The translations under genes and the position numbers were made by a program. Positions 1 to 12,627 of a stretch of 64,000 bases of DNA are shown here, in pieces (position 1 is the first letter of the stretch; every line of letters begins with the position of its first letter). Source of the stretch: Picochlorum sp. 'celeri' (taxonomy: Eukaryota; Chlorophyta; Trebouxiophyceae); NCBI GenBank assembly GCA_010909725.1, contig JAACMV010000024.1, positions 558,001-622,000 on the forward strand, read 5' to 3'. Below the pieces are notes generated by a model. The model was not told where the DNA came from. It saw only the letters and a program-made list of their open reading frames with translations, and searched no databases.

Positions 1-161
1 TCTTGCCAAAGATTCGAGTAGCATGCATGTCTCCCACCTTGAAGAAAACCAATTCCATATAAAGACATGCAATACCATTGAGGAGAGAGTTTTGATCATT
101 CGTTTCACATTTCATACAATCACAGTAGGGCTTCACTGGTATTTGGTATCTCTCTGCCCAG

Positions 162-807
162 GTGTTGTCTATGGTCAATCATGATGAAGAGACATCATGC
201 CGTTCCCACGGTGTGGAAGCGTTTGGGTCCATCCTGTGAGAGAGAAGAGAATTGATGATGTTGGTACCGTTTCCTTGGATATTTTTCCCATACACGAGTG
301 CATGCCCAGCCTACGTGACGCAGGACTTGAAGAACATGGTCAAGTTACTGTGATGATGGGCTCGTCCGCAGTCTGCAGTCGACAACAGAAGAAGAAGACG
401 AAGAAGAGAACACACACTGTACAGGTTTCACGTGTGTTCGTACTACCACTGTATTTTTTCCGCATTATTTCCATTCCATTTTTTTTTTATTTGTAGTATG
501 CTCCGAAACCACTCTCCCAGTCAAACACAGTTCTTGACCGAGAGCACATGTCAATTCTGTGGTAGAGCTGGACGAATCTTCTTCGACACAGAACCGGATA
601 AGCCGTGGGTACCCGTCTCGTTTTCTCCCTCTTTAATTCATTATTTTGCCGCAATATCGTGCTCAAAGGTCAATTTTTGTTTTTAATTGACGAATTTGTA
701 GTACATTATCCCATTGTGGTGCTGAAACGGTTGTTTCCTACGAGCAAGGGCCGGAAACGTCTTCGTTGTCGAGAACAATAGAAGACTCGAATCCACTCTT
801 GGTTTGA
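162..807 (+). CDS. 3' end of an unrecognised multi-exon gene with a small cysteine motif (tentative)
   Basis: I do not recognise this gene. A phase-consistent model joins 162-235, 299-349, 497-604 and 702-807, each junction GT-AG, and ends in TGA at 805-807. The product reads through YVTQDLKNMVKLL to a segment with CQFCG and, after the last junction, HCG, which could be half of a zinc-binding site. An alternative last donor at 609 would add only about seven residues after the junction before a stop. Exons before 162 are unresolved; position 2 onward is open in one frame but I cannot fit a splice junction. The 197-496 reading frame is not supported, because it would cross the splice signals. 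Confidence is low because no family match helps fix the exons. Confidence 0.35.
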
Positions 808-919
808 TTATTTACGGATATTATTCCACGTTTTTGTACTTGCAAACGGTAGGGATTGATTGCAACGGTGAAAGGTTGTCGTAGAAGTAACGAGAAGAAT
901 CTAGACCTTGGACGCGACA

Positions 920-2455
920 ATGGCAAACACAGTGACAGCTTGCGTGAATACACGCACTACAGTGACAAGAAAGAATATGGTTGTTAATAATGGAGTATTA
1001 CGGGGCCGAGTGGTGATGCCTGTGAAGGGTCTTTGCGGTCGACGCGCGGCTCTTCCCATGCGAGTGTCTGCTGCCGCCTCTGGCTGCGATTTCGAGGGTG
1101 CTCTCGGGTCCTCATCTGGGGATTCGGCACAGAAAGAATTGCAGATTATGAATTTGTCCGTGCCAACGACCGGTATGGCCAAAGGGCTCGGTTCTTCTGG
1201 TGGTGCCACCTTGCAGAGGTCCAAGCTCAGCTTGAAGCAGAGTCAGCAGCAGAGTGCCCCGAAACTGGATGACGGAATGGGAGGAGGAGGCATTGGGAAG
1301 GGAATTTTCAATGGTGGAGGAGGTGATGGTGGCGATGATGGTGACGATGATGATTACTTTGGAGAGGACGATGGTGATGGTGATGGCGATGATGATGGCT
1401 TCTTCAGAAAGGTGTTCCAGGAGCTCTATGAAGCCAAAGCTATTGCAGCGGTTCTTCAGGAGTGGTACAGGACAATGGGTGATTTGCCACTGATTATTAG
1501 GCAGGCTGCAGAGATGGGAATGTTCTCTAGTGCTGCATTAGTGAGATTCATGTCCATGGATGTGAGGCCAAATGTGACAAGAATGGTCACTCGATCTCTT
1601 CCACCTGATGTGTCTAGAAATGTCGTTGGTCGCTTGATGGCGGATCCAGCCTTCATGCAAAAGCTTGCTTTGGAGCAGATGATTACGATTGGAGCATCCT
1701 TGGTGTATGAAGCAAGGGTCAGAGGAGAGAAATTCTGGAAGGAGATTGACCTGGTTGCGGTGAACACTCTCTCGTTGGCTGCCGCCAATGCTGCTGTTGT
1801 ATATCTTGTAGCTCCAACACGTGCAGCCTCAGCTCCTGCAAGGTATGAATGGCAGAGCATGCTTTCCAAATTGCCAAATAATGTATTTGAAGGAACAACT
1901 CCGCTTAGATCGTACTCCAACAATTCTAGAATTGCATCATTCTTCGTCAAGGCAGCTCAGTTGAGTGGTGTGGGCCTTGTGGCGGGTGGATTACAAAGCT
2001 CATTGTCAAAGGCCGTTGTTGCTCTTCGCCAGAAATCAGACCCATCCTTTGTGCCCTCCATGAAGATTCCAGAAATTCAGCAGAGTGCCCTTGGCATGGC
2101 AGCAACATGTGGTGTATTTGCGAATGCTCGCTACCAAATCATAGCCGGATTCGATAGATATCTGTTTGAAAATGCTAATTATCTTTGGAGTTATCTGACT
2201 CTGAGCGGACTTCTCAGAGCTGCTAGCACAGCCATTGGAGACCAGACCCGCCAGTTCATGTGTGGGCTTCCAGCACCACCTTCAATGGCATCTGATGCAG
2301 AGAGAAGAATGGCACGTGCTAGACAGCAGGCATTAGCGCAACAGAGAATGATTGAATCCTATAGAAGAACAGGTAGCACAGGAATCAAGAAGAAAAAGTC
2401 AAAGAAGACTGCTGGGTTTGAGATGGGAGTCGGTCCAACTCCTGCTGCAGCCTAG
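920..2455 (+). CDS. RETICULATA-related (DUF3411) plastid membrane protein
   Basis: Intronless, 511 residues. The first ATG (920) opens a transit-peptide-like N-terminus rich in Thr, Val, Arg and Ser with few acidic residues. A Gly/Asp-rich low-complexity linker follows at about residues 110-165, then the conserved DUF3411 region beginning near FFRKVFQELYEAKAIAAVLQ and running to about residue 460. That region holds several hydrophobic segments and the family-like stretch DVRPNVTRMVTRSLPPD. The tail is basic (KKKKSKK). In plants the family (RETICULATA, LCD1 and relatives) sits in the plastid envelope and affects leaf mesophyll and amino-acid or nucleotide metabolism; its biochemical role is unsettled. 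Family assignment is firm, exact function is not. It converges on the TFIIIC90 gene 134 bp downstream. Confidence 0.85.
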   Translation: MANTVTACVNTRTTVTRKNMVVNNGVLRGRVVMPVKGLCGRRAALPMRVSAAASGCDFEGALGSSSGDSAQKELQIMNLSVPTTGMAKGLGSSGGATLQRSKLSLKQSQQQSAPKLDDGMGGGGIGKGIFNGGGGDGGDDGDDDDYFGEDDGDGDGDDDGFFRKVFQELYEAKAIAAVLQEWYRTMGDLPLIIRQAAEMGMFSSAALVRFMSMDVRPNVTRMVTRSLPPDVSRNVVGRLMADPAFMQKLALEQMITIGASLVYEARVRGEKFWKEIDLVAVNTLSLAAANAAVVYLVAPTRAASAPARYEWQSMLSKLPNNVFEGTTPLRSYSNNSRIASFFVKAAQLSGVGLVAGGLQSSLSKAVVALRQKSDPSFVPSMKIPEIQQSALGMAATCGVFANARYQIIAGFDRYLFENANYLWSYLTLSGLLRAASTAIGDQTRQFMCGLPAPPSMASDAERRMARARQQALAQQRMIESYRRTGSTGIKKKKSKKTAGFEMGVGPTPAAA

Positions 2456-2589
2456 ATTCCTGAAGAAATGTACCGTGGACGAGAAATGATACAATGCCGC
2501 TCGAGTGGCACTTTCAATGACGACCGTCATCCATATATACACATAAATATTTTCTTTCTTGCTGTTACAATTTCATCTGACACTGTCAT

Positions 2590-5068
2590 TCATTGATTGA
2601 ACAGCCATTCTGGCTGTGTAAGACCAACAATACCAGCACAAATTGGGCATGTTGGCGGTGCAGGCACACGTTGCGAATGTTTACGATAATGGCGTGGCTG
2701 TGGAGGTCTCGAGAAATTCCTATGACACGATCTGCATTCCCATCTCCCACCGTCGACGAGTCCAAAGAGAGTCATGGGACAGCGTGCAATTGTGAAGCTT
2801 TCTCTGCCTTCAATCTCCACCACCGCTTGCAACGATTCATTCAAAGAACCCCGTCGGATTTCTGCGTTGAGATTAGGAAGGGTAATAGAAAGGGGTCGCG
2901 TTGGAGCATCATCGACCACCACATCCTCCCCAAGCATCGAGTACATGTCTTGAGCTTCCTGCACAGTGGCATCTGACAAGCACGGGCTGTCTCTGTGAGT
3001 GACGATAAAGTCAAGCGCTAGTAATGCCGATAGTTTTTCCTCATCAGTATTGTGTTGCTCCAGCAAATTCGTATGGATGTGATGCTTCATTGCAAGGAGC
3101 TCTATGTTGGAAATCTGCTCGATTCCAGACTCTGGCTCTGTTTGCAATGCCATCAACATACGAACCATTCCAGCAATACGCCTGCTCTGCTCAAAGTAAT
3201 CTATATCTTCATGTCCATCAGTGGTTACAGTACTGCAGAAATCTTGTGCATCCCCAAGCATTTGTAGCAGAGACTCCTTGTCCATACAGTGCTCAGCAAG
3301 TTCAACCAATCTCTCCACATCCCACAGGACGTCGGTTGATGCTTCGCTCTGAGTCGACCAAGTATGTATACATCTTTCTAATGCGCTTCCTAGGCTTGAA
3401 AGGTTTTCTTTGGGGTCTACAAGTGATTGAATATGCACAAATCCCTGAGTGACTTTTTGATGGATTTGTAATTGCCTACAATGCATGTGTATCATTATAT
3501 TTACGTCTTAATGTAAGCGTGAGCAAAAGTCTAACGTACTTTTTATACTCTATATCGGGTTGTAAAGCTTGCCGCACAACAGCAATGAAGTGCCCTCCAG
3601 GGGAAGCAGCAACTCCAAAGCAGCCATATCCTTTGTATGCCAGAGGACCATCAAACCCATGGACAGGGTTTGGGATCAAAGAAACATCAGGCCTCCATTC
3701 TCGTGGAATTTTAAAGCTAACCATATTTCCTAATCTGGAAGTGGCTACTACGATTTCTCCTTGGCAGTGAAAGGAGGTGCCTGAAATGGAGTGGGAATCC
3801 ATCTTGTGAGGTACATGAATTCCATGTCCATCCACCATGGCTTCTTCCACGCTGTGACTCGCTGTAATTTTGTGGCTCGCATACATCTGTATATTGCCAC
3901 ATGCTTTACCCACACAGATAAGAAGCTGAAGTGACTGTTCTATGTATCGGAGGCAGCATGACAGGCTAGACACAATCAGATAATCTCTGGGCAGAATCAA
4001 TACTGGCTTACGACCGTCCAAATCGGTCATATCTACACGTTCATTCCATGAACAAGGATCCAATCTACCAAGAGTTGAAGCTTGTATCCCCCATGCGGCC
4101 ACCGAACCCGATCCGCAGCCGAACACAGCAACCAACTCTGCCTCTCTGTCTCCCTCACCTGGCACACATGCCCATGTCATTTCTTGAACACTTTCCCCGG
4201 CAATGTTTATGTGCCCGATATACGACACGCGGTCCTCAAAATGAGTTCCTGATTGTATATCTTCATCCATCCTTAAAGTCTGAAGATGCTGCATCCTCCA
4301 TAGATGAACCCCTCCATCTTCAGAGGCTACAGAAATGATTGAAAAGCAAAACCCCGTTTGATCATCATATAATGCATCCGACCAAGAGATATTCGTGAAT
4401 CGAGAATCAGAAAAGCTATCGTCAGTCAAGGTATCCGCTAATGGGGAGAGATTAACAAGCGGTATCCACATGGGAGTAAGGCCATCTGATGCAGCAAACA
4501 CCATGGCACTTGCATCATCAAAAACCACTCCCAACACACTTCTCCCTGTATCACTACACATACTTGGCGACCAAGAAATACGAACTACTTTTGGCAACTC
4601 AGAATTCCAGTATGCATCATCAAATAACTGAGATGCACCCAAAGATGCCTCGATTCCTTGCCCCAAGCCCTTCATCTTTTTTGTCATGTCCAATAGTCTG
4701 ACAAGATTATTCAAGTTTCCTCCCCTATTTACATCTTCAGACTTCTTGGAAGTCGATGCCTTCTTTTTCTCACCTTCTGTACTATGTCTCGTTTCCCTTT
4801 CTCTCAACAGCCTTGCTCTGTATTCTTCAAATTCCTCAGCAGGACTGTCCAATCTGGGCACCATTTCTCTCCATGCTGCAAGCCCCACTGTCCCATCCAT
4901 TCGAGACGGGTGAAACACCGTCACAACTGCAGATGCTGCAACGGCAATCAGTCCATCCTCATGGTTCCATACCACACTATTCCCACTTGTTGGCAGAAAC
5001 TCGAGGGGCTTGGTCTCTCGAGGAGTCGTCTCAAACGGCTGGGCCCCGTTCTCCGCTGCACTCTCCAT
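2590..5068 (-). CDS. GTF3C4: TFIIIC 90 kDa subunit (general transcription factor 3C polypeptide 4)
   Basis: Two exons, complement(join(2590..3475,3540..5068)), 804 residues. The 64 bp intron has a gtacgt donor and ttgtag acceptor. The N-terminal half matches the TFIIIC delta WD40-like domain, beginning GNSVVWNHEDGLIAVAAS, with further blades such as EDGGVHLW. An acidic or lysine-rich loop at about residues 80-130 interrupts the first blades. The C-terminus carries the diagnostic TFIIIC zinc ribbon: ARCPMTLFGL, then WECRSC and finally CPIC. TFIIIC binds internal A and B boxes and recruits TFIIIB to tRNA genes; this subunit bridges the two modules. The start is the first ATG of the open frame. 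The gene diverges from the MoxR gene. Confidence 0.82.
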
Positions 5069-5506
5069 GCTCAAAATGAAAACAAATTATTTGATTATAA
5101 TGACTATCAAAGCCAGATCATGCCGTGTCTATTGTGTATCGCCTTGCAAGGCAACCTGCTCTTTATGATTTCAAAAAACTTAACCGACACGACCGTTTCC
5201 TTCAGCCCTTTGCCGTCCAATAGGATTGCCTAACTTTGCATGATTTAATGTAATGCGTTAAATCTGGGTATGCTCGCTCGTGATCGTCGGGATCGTGAGT
5301 TACAAAATCAATTTTGACCCGCCCCATGAACGACCTCGATGGATGGGAGAGCAAATGTGTCGGACTTTTGGGACATGAGGGGAGAATCTGTTCCAATCCT
5401 CTGCCACTTCTGTGGCACATTTCTGGGATATAGGGCCTAAACCCAAAGTAAATTGTGCCTATTTCTTGATTTAATACCACCATTGCCTTTTTCACCTCAC
5501 AATAAA
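5069..5506. other. Intergenic, divergent promoter region
   Basis: This 438 bp separates the starts of the TFIIIC90 gene (minus) and the MoxR ATPase gene (plus). Short reading frames cross it, but none resembles a family or shows splice-consistent extension. I see no tRNA, long repeat or strong palindrome. Confidence 0.5.
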
Positions 5507-7159
5507 ATGCTATCTACCGTTCCGTCGGCGACGCCGACCAGAGCAGCGTTGGTATCAGGTCTGAGTAGAGGTGACCACGGTGTTTTGTCGAGTTTGAGAA
5601 CTCACATTGTGAAAACAAAAGATGATGAAGGGGTCTGTAGGCCACTACAGCGTGTCAGTCATGTTTCTGTCCGTTCACCCTATATGACTGCGCGTGCTGT
5701 CCGGGCAGACGAGCAGGGATCCTCCGTGGAGGATGCAAAGGCGGTGCAAATCATATCAAATGTGATGAATGCTGTGGAATTGGAGTGGCAGACGATTGCA
5801 GATGAGATGAGAGTGCGGATTGCAGCAGCTGGAGAAGATGTCAGTGAGGGTGAGCAGGAGCTCAGACACCACGTGATCAAGTCGATTGAGATGCTGCAAG
5901 CAGGTTTGCTGGAACGAGATATGGAAGTTCGTTTGATGCTGTTGGCGGCATTATGTGGAGAGCATTTGCTCTTATTGGGGCCACCTGGCACTGCCAAGTC
6001 CGAGTTGAGCAGAAGATTATCATCTCTCACAGGTGGTGTCTACTTTGAGCGGCTCTTGACTCGATTCTCTGTTCCAGAGGAATTATTCGGTCCTCTATCT
6101 ATCAAAGGTCTTGAGCAAGATGAATATACTCGAAAGACAGATGGGTACTTGCCCACTGCAGAAGTTGCTTTTATTGATGAGATTTTCAAGGCTAATTCGG
6201 CGATTTTGAATGCTCTATTGACCTTGTTGAACGAACGATTGTTCGATAATGGTGCAGAGAGACTGCCAGTACCACTCTTGTGTCTGGTAGGGGCTTCAAA
6301 CGAGTTACCTGAGAGTGAGGAACTTGATGCATTATACGACCGTTTCTTGATCAGGAAATCTGTTGATCAGGTATCCAAAGGTCAATTAGCAGATTTGGCA
6401 AGGCTTGCAAGTGGAGGTATGACACCGTACGCATCTTCAGATGATCATGCCACGTACCTGAGCCTGGATGATTTCAAGTATACTGGAGCCAGAGCAATTG
6501 AGGCTGTGGATATCTCGGATGAGATGATTGATCTGCTCACTGAACTACGAAATTATCTGCAAGATAAATGCGAACCACCGATTTATGTATCTGATAGACG
6601 TTTCATGAAGGCTGTGAATCTGATGCAAGTGGCTGCCTATGCTGATGGTCGTTCACACGTGTCCGAGTCAGACTGCTTGCTGCTTGAATACGTCATGGGA
6701 AACAAGCCAGACGATTCTGAAAAAGTTCGTCGCAAGGTTCTCGACATATTGGCCTCTGATATTGGGATGCAACAGTGCGAATTGCTCTTCCTAGGCCTCT
6801 TTGGAAGATCCTGCAATGCCTTGGAGCAAGGTGATGGGGACGACATTGCCGCCATCCTGAACGATTGCCGTAATTTAAATGATATCTTGGTGTCTCGATT
6901 GGAGAATGTCCGAGAATCTGTGGAATTAGATTTCCCACACCTCAAGAGTTCCATCTGGCTGAGCAATGCTAATGTCAATTCAGCAATCCAGTTCTTGTCT
7001 CCACATGCAGAGGAGAACAAGTCCAAACTGGAGGACATGGTCAAAGAAACATTGATTCTGCAAAACGCTCTTGCGAACAAGGTTGAGGGTGGAATCCTGG
7101 AGAAGCTGCTCCCAAAGAGATTCAAGCAGTACCAGAAGGGCATTGCAGACAAGGCATAG
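5507..7159 (+). CDS. Plastid MoxR/RavA-type AAA+ ATPase
   Basis: Intronless, 550 residues from the ATG at 5507. About 70 N-terminal residues look like a transit peptide (Ser, Thr, Ala, Arg rich), ending near MTARAVRADEQ. The MoxR AAA+ core follows: Walker A GPPGTAKSELSRRL near residue 158, Walker B VAFIDEIFKA near residue 220, and the MoxR signature ILNALLTLLNERLFDNG just after it, then a lid domain. Bacterial MoxR/RavA ATPases remodel proteins or insert metal cofactors, usually with a VWA-domain partner; no such partner is in this window. Plastid targeting is inferred from the N-terminus. The C-terminal 120 residues are helical and not assigned. Confidence 0.82.
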   Translation: MLSTVPSATPTRAALVSGLSRGDHGVLSSLRTHIVKTKDDEGVCRPLQRVSHVSVRSPYMTARAVRADEQGSSVEDAKAVQIISNVMNAVELEWQTIADEMRVRIAAAGEDVSEGEQELRHHVIKSIEMLQAGLLERDMEVRLMLLAALCGEHLLLLGPPGTAKSELSRRLSSLTGGVYFERLLTRFSVPEELFGPLSIKGLEQDEYTRKTDGYLPTAEVAFIDEIFKANSAILNALLTLLNERLFDNGAERLPVPLLCLVGASNELPESEELDALYDRFLIRKSVDQVSKGQLADLARLASGGMTPYASSDDHATYLSLDDFKYTGARAIEAVDISDEMIDLLTELRNYLQDKCEPPIYVSDRRFMKAVNLMQVAAYADGRSHVSESDCLLLEYVMGNKPDDSEKVRRKVLDILASDIGMQQCELLFLGLFGRSCNALEQGDGDDIAAILNDCRNLNDILVSRLENVRESVELDFPHLKSSIWLSNANVNSAIQFLSPHAEENKSKLEDMVKETLILQNALANKVEGGILEKLLPKRFKQYQKGIADKA

Positions 7160-7290
7160 AGACATGTGTTCTAGAAGAATCTTCCCTTTTATTTTGCGTC
7201 CCATATGAATACAGCATACTGCGGGGCATTAAATCTGCATAATTATATATTAATTATTGATCTGTGTCACTAGAGAATCAATTTATCAGA

Positions 7291-8644
7291 ATGAGCGAGG
7301 GAAATCCAAATGGAATGCCTCAAGGCTTCCCACAAATGCCCGGAATGCCAGGAATGGGTATGTTTCTTGTGTTATACATGGCTCATGCTATCCATTTGGG
7401 ATAGAAAATGGTTTTCTTGGACAGAACAAGGGCGACCCAGCGCCCTATCCAATGAACGTATCCTGCGTCGTTCATCATATCCGACGCCACAAGGCCATAT
7501 TTTACCATCTCTCTCTCATTTTTCTATTCTTTTGTTGTGTAGATATGGAAATGCTGCAGCAAATGATGAATGTACGTTGTTTCCTGAGTCTTTGGTTTCG
7601 AATGACCTGAACAGAGCCCTTTGTTTCTGCCACTCGATGTTTCATGGCATATACTGACATCTATATACCTTGCAGGATCCTAATATTCGCCGAATGACTG
7701 AAGCAATCTCTCAGGACCCTGTTTTTCAGGAGATGGCGAAAGAGATGCAGGAAGCCATGCTGTCTGGGGGAATGGACAACCTCAATATTGGCGGCGAGGG
7801 GGGTCAGGCGCCTCAAATGCCTGGCATAGATCCTAATAAATACATGGATGCTTTCTCAAGGGTGATGCAGAATCCCGAGTTCATGTCTGCTGCCGAAAAC
7901 CTTGGCAAGGGTATTATGGAGCAGTCAATGGATAAGGAATCATTGTCCATGTTGCAAATGTTCCAGAACCCAGAGAATCAGGCTGCACTGAAGGCTAAAA
8001 TGGAGGAATTGAAGGATGACCCAGAATTGGGAGAGATGATGAAGGATATTGAGGAGAATGGGCAGGCTGCAATGATGAAGTACATGAATGACCCAGAGAT
8101 GATGTCCAAGATGGGGAAGAAATTCCAGGAGGCTATGGCCGATCCGGCATTCAGAAATCAGCTCAAAGATGCGCCTAATGAAGAGGAGGAGGAAGAGGGA
8201 GAAGAGCCAGGGCAGGAGAGTGATGTTATTGGAGCTGCGTCTGCTGGATCTGTTGACAGGCTCAAAGCATTGCTCAAGGATGGTGCAGATCCTGATATGA
8301 AGGATGAGGAAGGTCGTACTGCTCTCCATTTTGCCTCTGGGTATGGAGAGTTAGAATGCATGGAAGCTTTATTAGATGCAGGAGCCGATATCAATGCTGT
8401 GGATGAGAATAAGAATACAGCATTGCATTACTCTGCGGGGTATGGAAATAAGGAAGCAACCGAGCTTCTGGTGAAAAAGTGCGTATTATATTTATATGAT
8501 AAGAGTGTTTATTTTCTTTGCATGAATAACTGAAATGTTTGATGATGCAGGGGTGTTGACAAGGCATTGAAGAATGCAGAGGATAAGACTGCCAAGGAAG
8601 TTGCCGAGATGAATGATCAGGAGGATGTTGCCAAGCTTTTGTAA
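7291..8644 (+). CDS. AKR2: AKR2-type ankyrin repeat chaperone for chloroplast outer-membrane proteins
   Basis: Four exons: join(7291..7357,7543..7571,7677..8478,8551..8644), 330 residues. The 29 bp second exon is supported by phase and by clean GT-AG ends on both sides. Order: Met/Gly/Pro-rich N-terminus, two STI1-like segments ([20 protein letters not shown] and the [15 protein letters not shown] region), an acidic linker (EEEEEEGEE), then ankyrin repeats ([20 protein letters not shown] and [19 protein letters not shown]), and a final helical repeat ending at 8642. The layout matches plant AKR2, a cytosolic factor that binds tail- and signal-anchored proteins and delivers them to the chloroplast outer envelope. 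It converges on CAND1, 46 bp between stops. Confidence 0.92.
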
Positions 8645-8652
8645 AGATGACA

Positions 8653-8657
8653 TGTAA
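8653..8657 (+). terminator. TGTAA polyadenylation signal of AKR2
   Basis: TGTAA lies nine bases after the AKR2 stop. In chlorophytes this pentamer is the usual poly(A) signal. It recurs at a similar place after many genes here. Confidence 0.5.
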
Positions 8658-8690
8658 GAATTTTTTATATGGATATTTTGTAAAAGCATT

Positions 8691-11600
8691 TTAAATGCCT
8701 TCTGCTTGTTTCCTCTCGCGGACAATGCCCATATATTTGTCGAGTAGAGGCTTGCTCTTGACACATGTGTCGATGAAGGTCTTCCACCCAATGACATCAC
8801 TTGCTCCTTCGATACGTTCCAACGCATCAACAGCACGGAGGCAGCTTCGAATCATGTCTTCGTTTCTGTCTACCTCTTGACGTACCGCATCCGACTTGAC
8901 TTTTGCCGTGAGGGTTGATGTGAAAGGATCAACCATGCGCTCCAGCCTGCTCAGGAGTAGTATTGGATCCTGATGGGCAATGGAAATTATCAAATCGTGG
9001 CATTTCAATTTCACGTCATACTGATCTGTGCAACCTGATACAATTGCGTCTGCAATGGCGTCATGCTCGGGGAGACGATTCCAACATTTGGAAATCAAAA
9101 TACCAAGACAATCAAATGCAGATTTGCGCTGCTCCAAACCATCGTCCACCTTGTGCTTGAATGGTCCTAGATTGATGACTCGAACCAGGTTTGGATCAGG
9201 TTTCGTTTGTTCTAAAAGAGGAGGAGTACTCGTTGCCAATAGAGGAGCGACCAATTTGAACTTGTTATGTGCAGCAAGACTCAGCAGCAAAGTTGCTGCT
9301 CTCCTGACAGACACATCTGAATCTGACATTAGTTGCAGCGCTTCTGGAATCCATGTGGTAGCTAATAGGTCATCGATTCGATGTTCACATTCTAAAGTTG
9401 CATTTCTCAAACCCATCAGAGCCATTATCTTGGATCGAGAATCTGGGGACTTCAACTGCTCTGCAAATGTGGGCAAGACCACATCAGGGGCAATCAGGGA
9501 AGCATGGCCATAACAGTCTGCGATGATAGATCGAACTTCCTCATTATTTTGATCGTCGGTATTTCTTTCAATGAGTATTTCGACAATTCTCTTAATCTTG
9601 CTTGGATCCAAATTGCAGGCGTCATTGGAAGACACAATCTCCAGTCCCTCATTCAAGGCTTTCAACATGTGATACTGGTTCTTCTTGTCGCCAGTTTGAG
9701 ATAAATTTCCTAAAACAAAATCCAAATGATCAGAGCTATTTTTTGAAGCTAAACCTCCCAAAGCTATTGCCGCTGCTTCAGATGTTGCCTCCTCTGGCAA
9801 GCAATCTAAGACTGCTTGTCGCAGCTCTGCTTCCTTATTCAGTGAAAATTGATAGACTCCCATGTCTTTGATACAGTACAGGCAAAAGATCTTCACATCC
9901 TGAGCCGGATTTTTAATCGCCTCTAGAACTTCACGTTCAACGAAATGACATGCGTCCTGAGAGGGCTGTGCAAGCTGGGCCACACATGTAGCTGCAGCAA
10001 TACTTGCATTCTTTGAATTTGCCTGCATTCCAAAATTAAACATTTTCTCAATCACCTCTTGTCTGTGGGCTGGGATTCGATTCAATGTTTTGGATAAAAA
10101 CCCTCGAAGCTTTTCAAGAGACGCCTTTTGCAGTGTTGGGCTCGACATGAGTTGCTGGATGTTGCTGAAAACGCGCTCCAGCATGGAGAATGCCATATCT
10201 GGGTGAGTGTCTGCAGCATTCTCCAAGAAATCCATGACGGCATTTGAAACCCCTAGATCATCTGATATCAAAGGGGCCAATTCATCTATGATGGAATTGA
10301 GCTCCTCGGATCCCAAGGCACCATCTTTGCATGTGATCACAGACGACAAGGTTTCAACAGATAAAATTCTCAGTTGCCTATCAAGTTTCTTCAAATATGA
10401 TTTGATCGATGATATCGCATCATCAAGGGCATCTTGAACATCCAAATGCAAAGGAGAATCTATTATTTTCTTCAGAGCTCGCAATGCACTCAATCTCGTA
10501 GTCTCATTATTCAGTTTTTCAATCAGAACCGCCACAATCTGCACAATAATGGGAGCCCATCAAAGCAAGCACAATCGAAGACAAAAATTTTCAAAAAGCA
10601 TAGTATACGCACATCTTTGAGCCTCGGCAAGTGACCAGTATAATCCTCACTAGGACCTTGGATCTTGGCCCTCTTGGTGTTACTCGGCATTGCAGCAAAG
10701 TCCTTTGCCAATGCTTCAACCTGAGTGCCTTCCAAGAGATCTCCCATCCAGGCTAACGACTCTGCCGCACAATCTATCGCAGCGTTTTTGACTTCCTGAG
10801 GTTTATCAGAGACTGATAAAACATCAGAGATTGTCAGAAAGAGGGGCAAGACGAGACCCGCCAAGTTCTGTGGCACTGGTTGGGATACATCTGGACGTAT
10901 CAGATGCACCAATCGTCTGCAAGTCTTCAAGGCTATCGCCGCTGATGCAAAATATTTCTTCTTTGCACACTCTAAAACTTCCTCGGAAATTTTTACGAGA
11001 TCTCCCTCATTGTCAGGCCCTGGCATACCATCAAATCCAGCTTCAATGCATTCAAGCACTTGGACTTGCAGCGCAAATGCCGAGTCTTCTTGCAAACATG
11101 CCACAATATCACTGGACAATTTCGGCAATACGAGTGAGAACAAAGCCGGTCTCATTACTACCATACTATGTAGAGCCTTATACACACAGCATTTTGTCTG
11201 TACAGTCTGCTTTTTGACTAATCGAGCAAATTTAACCACCACATCCTCAGCATCCCTGTCAAATTTCTGTACAAGCTCATCGTCTTTGGAATCGGCATCG
11301 ACAACTTTTAATAATTCCAAATATGAATTGAAAATGTCCTGTCTCACCGTGTCCTCCCGCTCTGAAATCGCCCTTTTAATCAAAATAGGTTGCAGCAGAT
11401 CATACAGATCTGAAACATGTGTAGGATACTGTTTCACCTCGGTGCAAATAAGCTTCGACGCAGCCCTGCGCACTTTCCAGCTACTATCATCATCATCAGA
11501 GAATGCATCTTCATCGTCATAGTCTTCTTCCTCTTCTTGCTCCTCCTCATCGCCCATATCAGAGTCAACCAGGGGTTCATCCTCCTCCATGTCACTATCA

Positions 11601-12627
11601 GCTGCATAATTTGGGTCATACCTGATGCATCGACCAGCTACTTTGGCGATATCAGACCTTTTATTTTCTGTGCTTCCTGGGCATTTTGAAACGCAGAGTT
11701 CCAAGACGACCAAGCAGGACTCAACAAGATCCACACCATCCTCATCCTCCAGTGCCGCCCCAATAAAATCAAAGCACAAGGACAGCAATTCCTGAATATG
11801 CGCATCCATTCTATACCCAGCTCCTCGTGCGATATACGACATGGCCATCATCATCGTCTGGACCTTATTCATCGCGGATGTTCCCGGATGCTGTCTCATG
11901 TTCTCCAAAATCTTTCGACACAACCCATCAAAATGCTTCCCAGGCAGAGATGCTGCCATCTTTCCCAAACACTGCATCGCCTTTTTGCGAATTCCAGGAC
12001 GCGCATTATCAAACTCTCCAACACAGGTATCCGCGATAGCACACATGTCTGGGAATAATGGGCCATGCTGTGTCAGGAATACAAGCAACAGATCATATCC
12101 ATTTAAAGTCACCTCCTCCTTGTCATCCACAACACATGCCATCAATCGAGGCCCCAAGAATTCTGCCGCACCTAGAGCAGTCACTCGAGCATGCTCATAG
12201 ACACCAATATTCTGAATCACCGTTTTTACCCCCAAATACGCAATATCTCTCCTCATTCCATCCTTGTCTCCCTTCATCTGATCAAGAAGAACAGCACACA
12301 TGGAATCCAGATGCTTGGCATCAACCTTGCCCACAAGCGTCCCCAAACAGGTATTCGCCAAACCACTAATATCTCCAGAACTATCATTCAGTTGCTTCAA
12401 TACCGCTGAGATGATCTTCTGAGTCTCAAAATCATCCAAAACCAGGTGAGAACTCTTCAACTCCCGAGCCAAATCACTCGTTGCCATATACCTGAAATCC
12501 TTATCGGCTGAAGAGATCTGCATTTGTAGCATACATATGATTAGAGTACTCGTTTATGAAAAGGTGACCGGAATAGAAACCAGCAACCCACCTTGTCCAA
12601 GATCAAATTCAAAGCAACCGAACTCAT
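8691..12627 (-). CDS. CAND1: CAND1, cullin-associated NEDD8-dissociated protein 1
   Basis: Three exons, complement(join(8691..10538,10613..12517,12592..12627)), 1262 residues. The first exon encodes only 12 residues (MSSVALNLILDK); the join to ISSADKDFRYMATSDL restores the conserved CAND1 N-terminus. The whole protein is HEAT repeats, with the acidic insertion typical of CAND1 (EEEQEEEEDYDDEDAFSDDD) near residue 330 and the TIP120-like C-terminal region ending in MGIVRERKQ. CAND1 binds unneddylated cullin-RBX1 and exchanges substrate receptors of SCF ubiquitin ligases. Length matches the family (about 1230). The gene diverges from the cyclophilin gene. Confidence 0.95.

Noticed and set aside
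197..496. Plus-strand 99-residue frame at the window start
   Set aside because: It runs through two likely introns and ends in low-complexity Phe/Tyr from a T-rich splice tract. The spliced model in another frame is more coherent.
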